Assembly: GCA_944990035.1 (NCBI GenBank)
Contig: CALYLX010000123.1
Span: forward strand, 1 to 64,000
Direction: 5' to 3'
Origin: Clitopilus passeckerianus
Lineage: Eukaryota > Basidiomycota > Agaricomycetes > Agaricales > Entolomataceae
DNA length: 64,000 nt
Shown: positions 62,696-64,000 of the stretch, in pieces
Position numbering within the stretch: the first letter of the stretch is position 1
Layout of the letters: each line of letters starts with the position of its first letter
Translations under genes and position numbers: made by a program
The notes under the pieces: generated by a model
The model's database searches: none
Told to the model about the DNA's origin: nothing
Seen by the model: only the letters and a program-made list of their open reading frames with translations

Positions 62696-63150
62696 TGTTA
62701 TGATTTTGCTTACATGTTTCTCCTTACATACCCCGGCCCGCTTACCTATGCACGATTACTCACATATGCTGCGCATCACTGCGCATTTTTCACCTTTCTC
62801 CATGCTTACTCTGTATCTCTCACGATTGTGAGAGACTTATACCTTATCTGACTCTTTCTGACTCACATTGAGTCATACTGACTTATGTACTTACTCATCA
62901 TGCTGCGCATGACTCATTACTTACTCAGCATGCTGCGCATGTGCTATATTTAGAACTACTAGATAGGTATATAAACCTGTACCATTTGGTCGAGGCTCCT
63001 CAGCTTGACCTAGGCAATCTACCTAACTGCTTAGTTCTTTACTTCGCCTTTAAGTCCCTTGCTTCGTCAATCTCACCAGGTCGTCAGTACAGCCGCAGCT
63101 GCTGACAAATCTCTGTCTTTGTTTATCAAAGACATCGAGCGTAAACAGTA
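62696..63150 (+). repeat. 5' long terminal repeat of the gypsy-type element (limits approximate)
   Basis: Begins TGTTATGATTTTGC inside the LINE frame; contains a TATA-like TATATAA at about 62969-62975. The 3' border could not be fixed, as the second LTR lies outside the window. ATGCTGCGCAT occurs three times (about 62767, 62899, 62929). Confidence 0.5.
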
Positions 63151-63292
63151 TTACCTAAGTTGTTAGGCTCTGCCTTAACAAAAGGTCAAGCTGTTCAGAA
63201 GGCCCGCTCATTGTTAGCGCAGGCCCACCCCACGACAACACAGCAGAAGCACGCAACAGGCCGATTGCCGTTGCGGCTACCACTCAGTCACC

Positions 63293-64000
63293 ATGGTCGT
63301 ACACAGGGCAGACCACCCCCCACGAAATACCACTCTAGTAGAAGGAACCAACAACGTCTACAAGTTCACCAACGGAAACTACTGCGGCTTTAATCCCAAC
63401 AATAACCGCTGGTGCTACGCCTCTCTTTCCCTTGGCAGATTCACATTCACCACCGTTGCTGTTGAAAACAGACACTTCCACGCTCTAGACTTCCCCACCC
63501 CTGAACGACCTCATAAGACCCCTGCTATTGTCCGAGCTCAAAGAGAACATGACATTGAAGTAGACGAGGAGGAACAGCAACGCTTCGCACCGTTACCCAC
63601 AGCAATATCCAGGAACCCATCACTAGTCCCATCTACCAGCGCTTCTGTCTTGCCCGAAGAGGAAGAAGAAGAACACCAAGTACAACAACAGCTAGAGGAG
63701 AGCCCCACAGCTGAGCCAGAGGAGCGCCCCAGTGCAGAAACAATTGAACCAGAGACCGATTTCGATTTCAACTACGAAATGTCACAAGACAACAACAACA
63801 AGAAGGACATTGGAGCCAAACCCCAAACGTTCTCCGGAGACCAGTCCAAGACCAGAAAGTTCATTCAGGAACTTGAAGACTACCTCATTCTAAACAACCT
63901 CAACCAACTCGAAGATGACAAGAAGATTCGCATTGCCCTATCCTTTCTCAAAGAAGGAACTGCAGCAGCATGGGGATTAGAATTTCACAATAAATACTCA
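63293..64000 (+). CDS. Ty3/gypsy-type Gag, N-terminal part (runs off the window)
   Basis: Open for 236 codons from the ATG at 63293 to the window end. The retrotransposon Gag core begins near residue 175: KPQTFSGDQSKTRKFIQELE, then LEDDKKIRIALSFLKEG and AAAWGLEF, the usual capsid helices. In front of it lies an unusual 100-residue stretch with Asn, Tyr and Phe (NNVYKFTNGNYCGFNPNNN, FHALDFPTP) and an acidic Glu/Gln-rich linker. No break is seen, so this element is younger than its neighbours. Protease and polymerase should follow beyond 64000. Confidence 0.85.
   Translation, partial: MVVHRADHPPRNTTLVEGTNNVYKFTNGNYCGFNPNNNRWCYASLSLGRFTFTTVAVENRHFHALDFPTPERPHKTPAIVRAQREHDIEVDEEEQQRFAPLPTAISRNPSLVPSTSASVLPEEEEEEHQVQQQLEESPTAEPEERPSAETIEPETDFDFNYEMSQDNNNKKDIGAKPQTFSGDQSKTRKFIQELEDYLILNNLNQLEDDKKIRIALSFLKEGTAAAWGLEFHNKYS

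Overview
The window reads as nuclear DNA of a mushroom-forming basidiomycete (Agaricomycetes). Protein genes are broken by many short introns (about 45-65 bases), gene spacing is tight, the conserved proteins look fungal, and there is a farnesylated-type mating pheromone precursor ending in CVIA, a hallmark of basidiomycete B mating-type loci. The species cannot be named from the sequence alone.

Layout. 1-6 kb: a possible OTT_1508-type deaminase gene, then VPS35 (retromer) on the minus strand. 6.3-12.7 kb: a tRNA-Val(CAC) gene and a 6 kb stretch without a recognisable gene. This ends at a 38-codon pheromone precursor gene (12746-12862) with a TATA box. 13-24 kb: GET2 (tail-anchored protein insertion), a mitochondrial ribosomal protein, VPS72/SWC2 (SWR1 complex), CDK1 and MSH4 (meiotic MutS homologue). 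25-38 kb: a FAD-dependent oxidoreductase, a secreted expansin-like protein, a BNI4-like scaffold, a leukotriene A4 hydrolase/aminopeptidase and an ArfGAP. 38-44 kb: a tandem pair of UNC93-like transporters. 45-54.6 kb: an Aurora kinase, YOP1, OST5, RPA12, a Ser/Thr-rich protein of unknown function and a DBF2/SID2 kinase. 54.7-64 kb: a nest of decayed mobile elements. It holds a pogo-type transposase, inverted fragments of a LINE, a SINE-like tRNA-derived tail, two Tc1-like elements (one built of two long inverted arms) and the start of a Ty3/gypsy-type LTR element that runs off the end.

Housekeeping links: CDK1, Aurora and DBF2 are cell-cycle kinases. VPS35, the ArfGAP, GET2, YOP1 and OST5 serve endomembrane traffic and ER function. 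MSH4 and the pheromone belong to the sexual cycle. Nothing suggests an operon or gene cluster.

Data quality: at least 15 single-base reading-frame breaks fall in otherwise conserved genes. In almost every one the frame is restored by a single missing base in a short homopolymer (mostly C or G). This looks like systematic homopolymer undercalling in the assembly, not gene decay, and it must be kept in mind for VPS35, VPS72, MSH4, BNI4-like, LTA4H and ArfGAP. Exon limits below come from splice signals and reading-frame continuity; positions may be off by a base or two.
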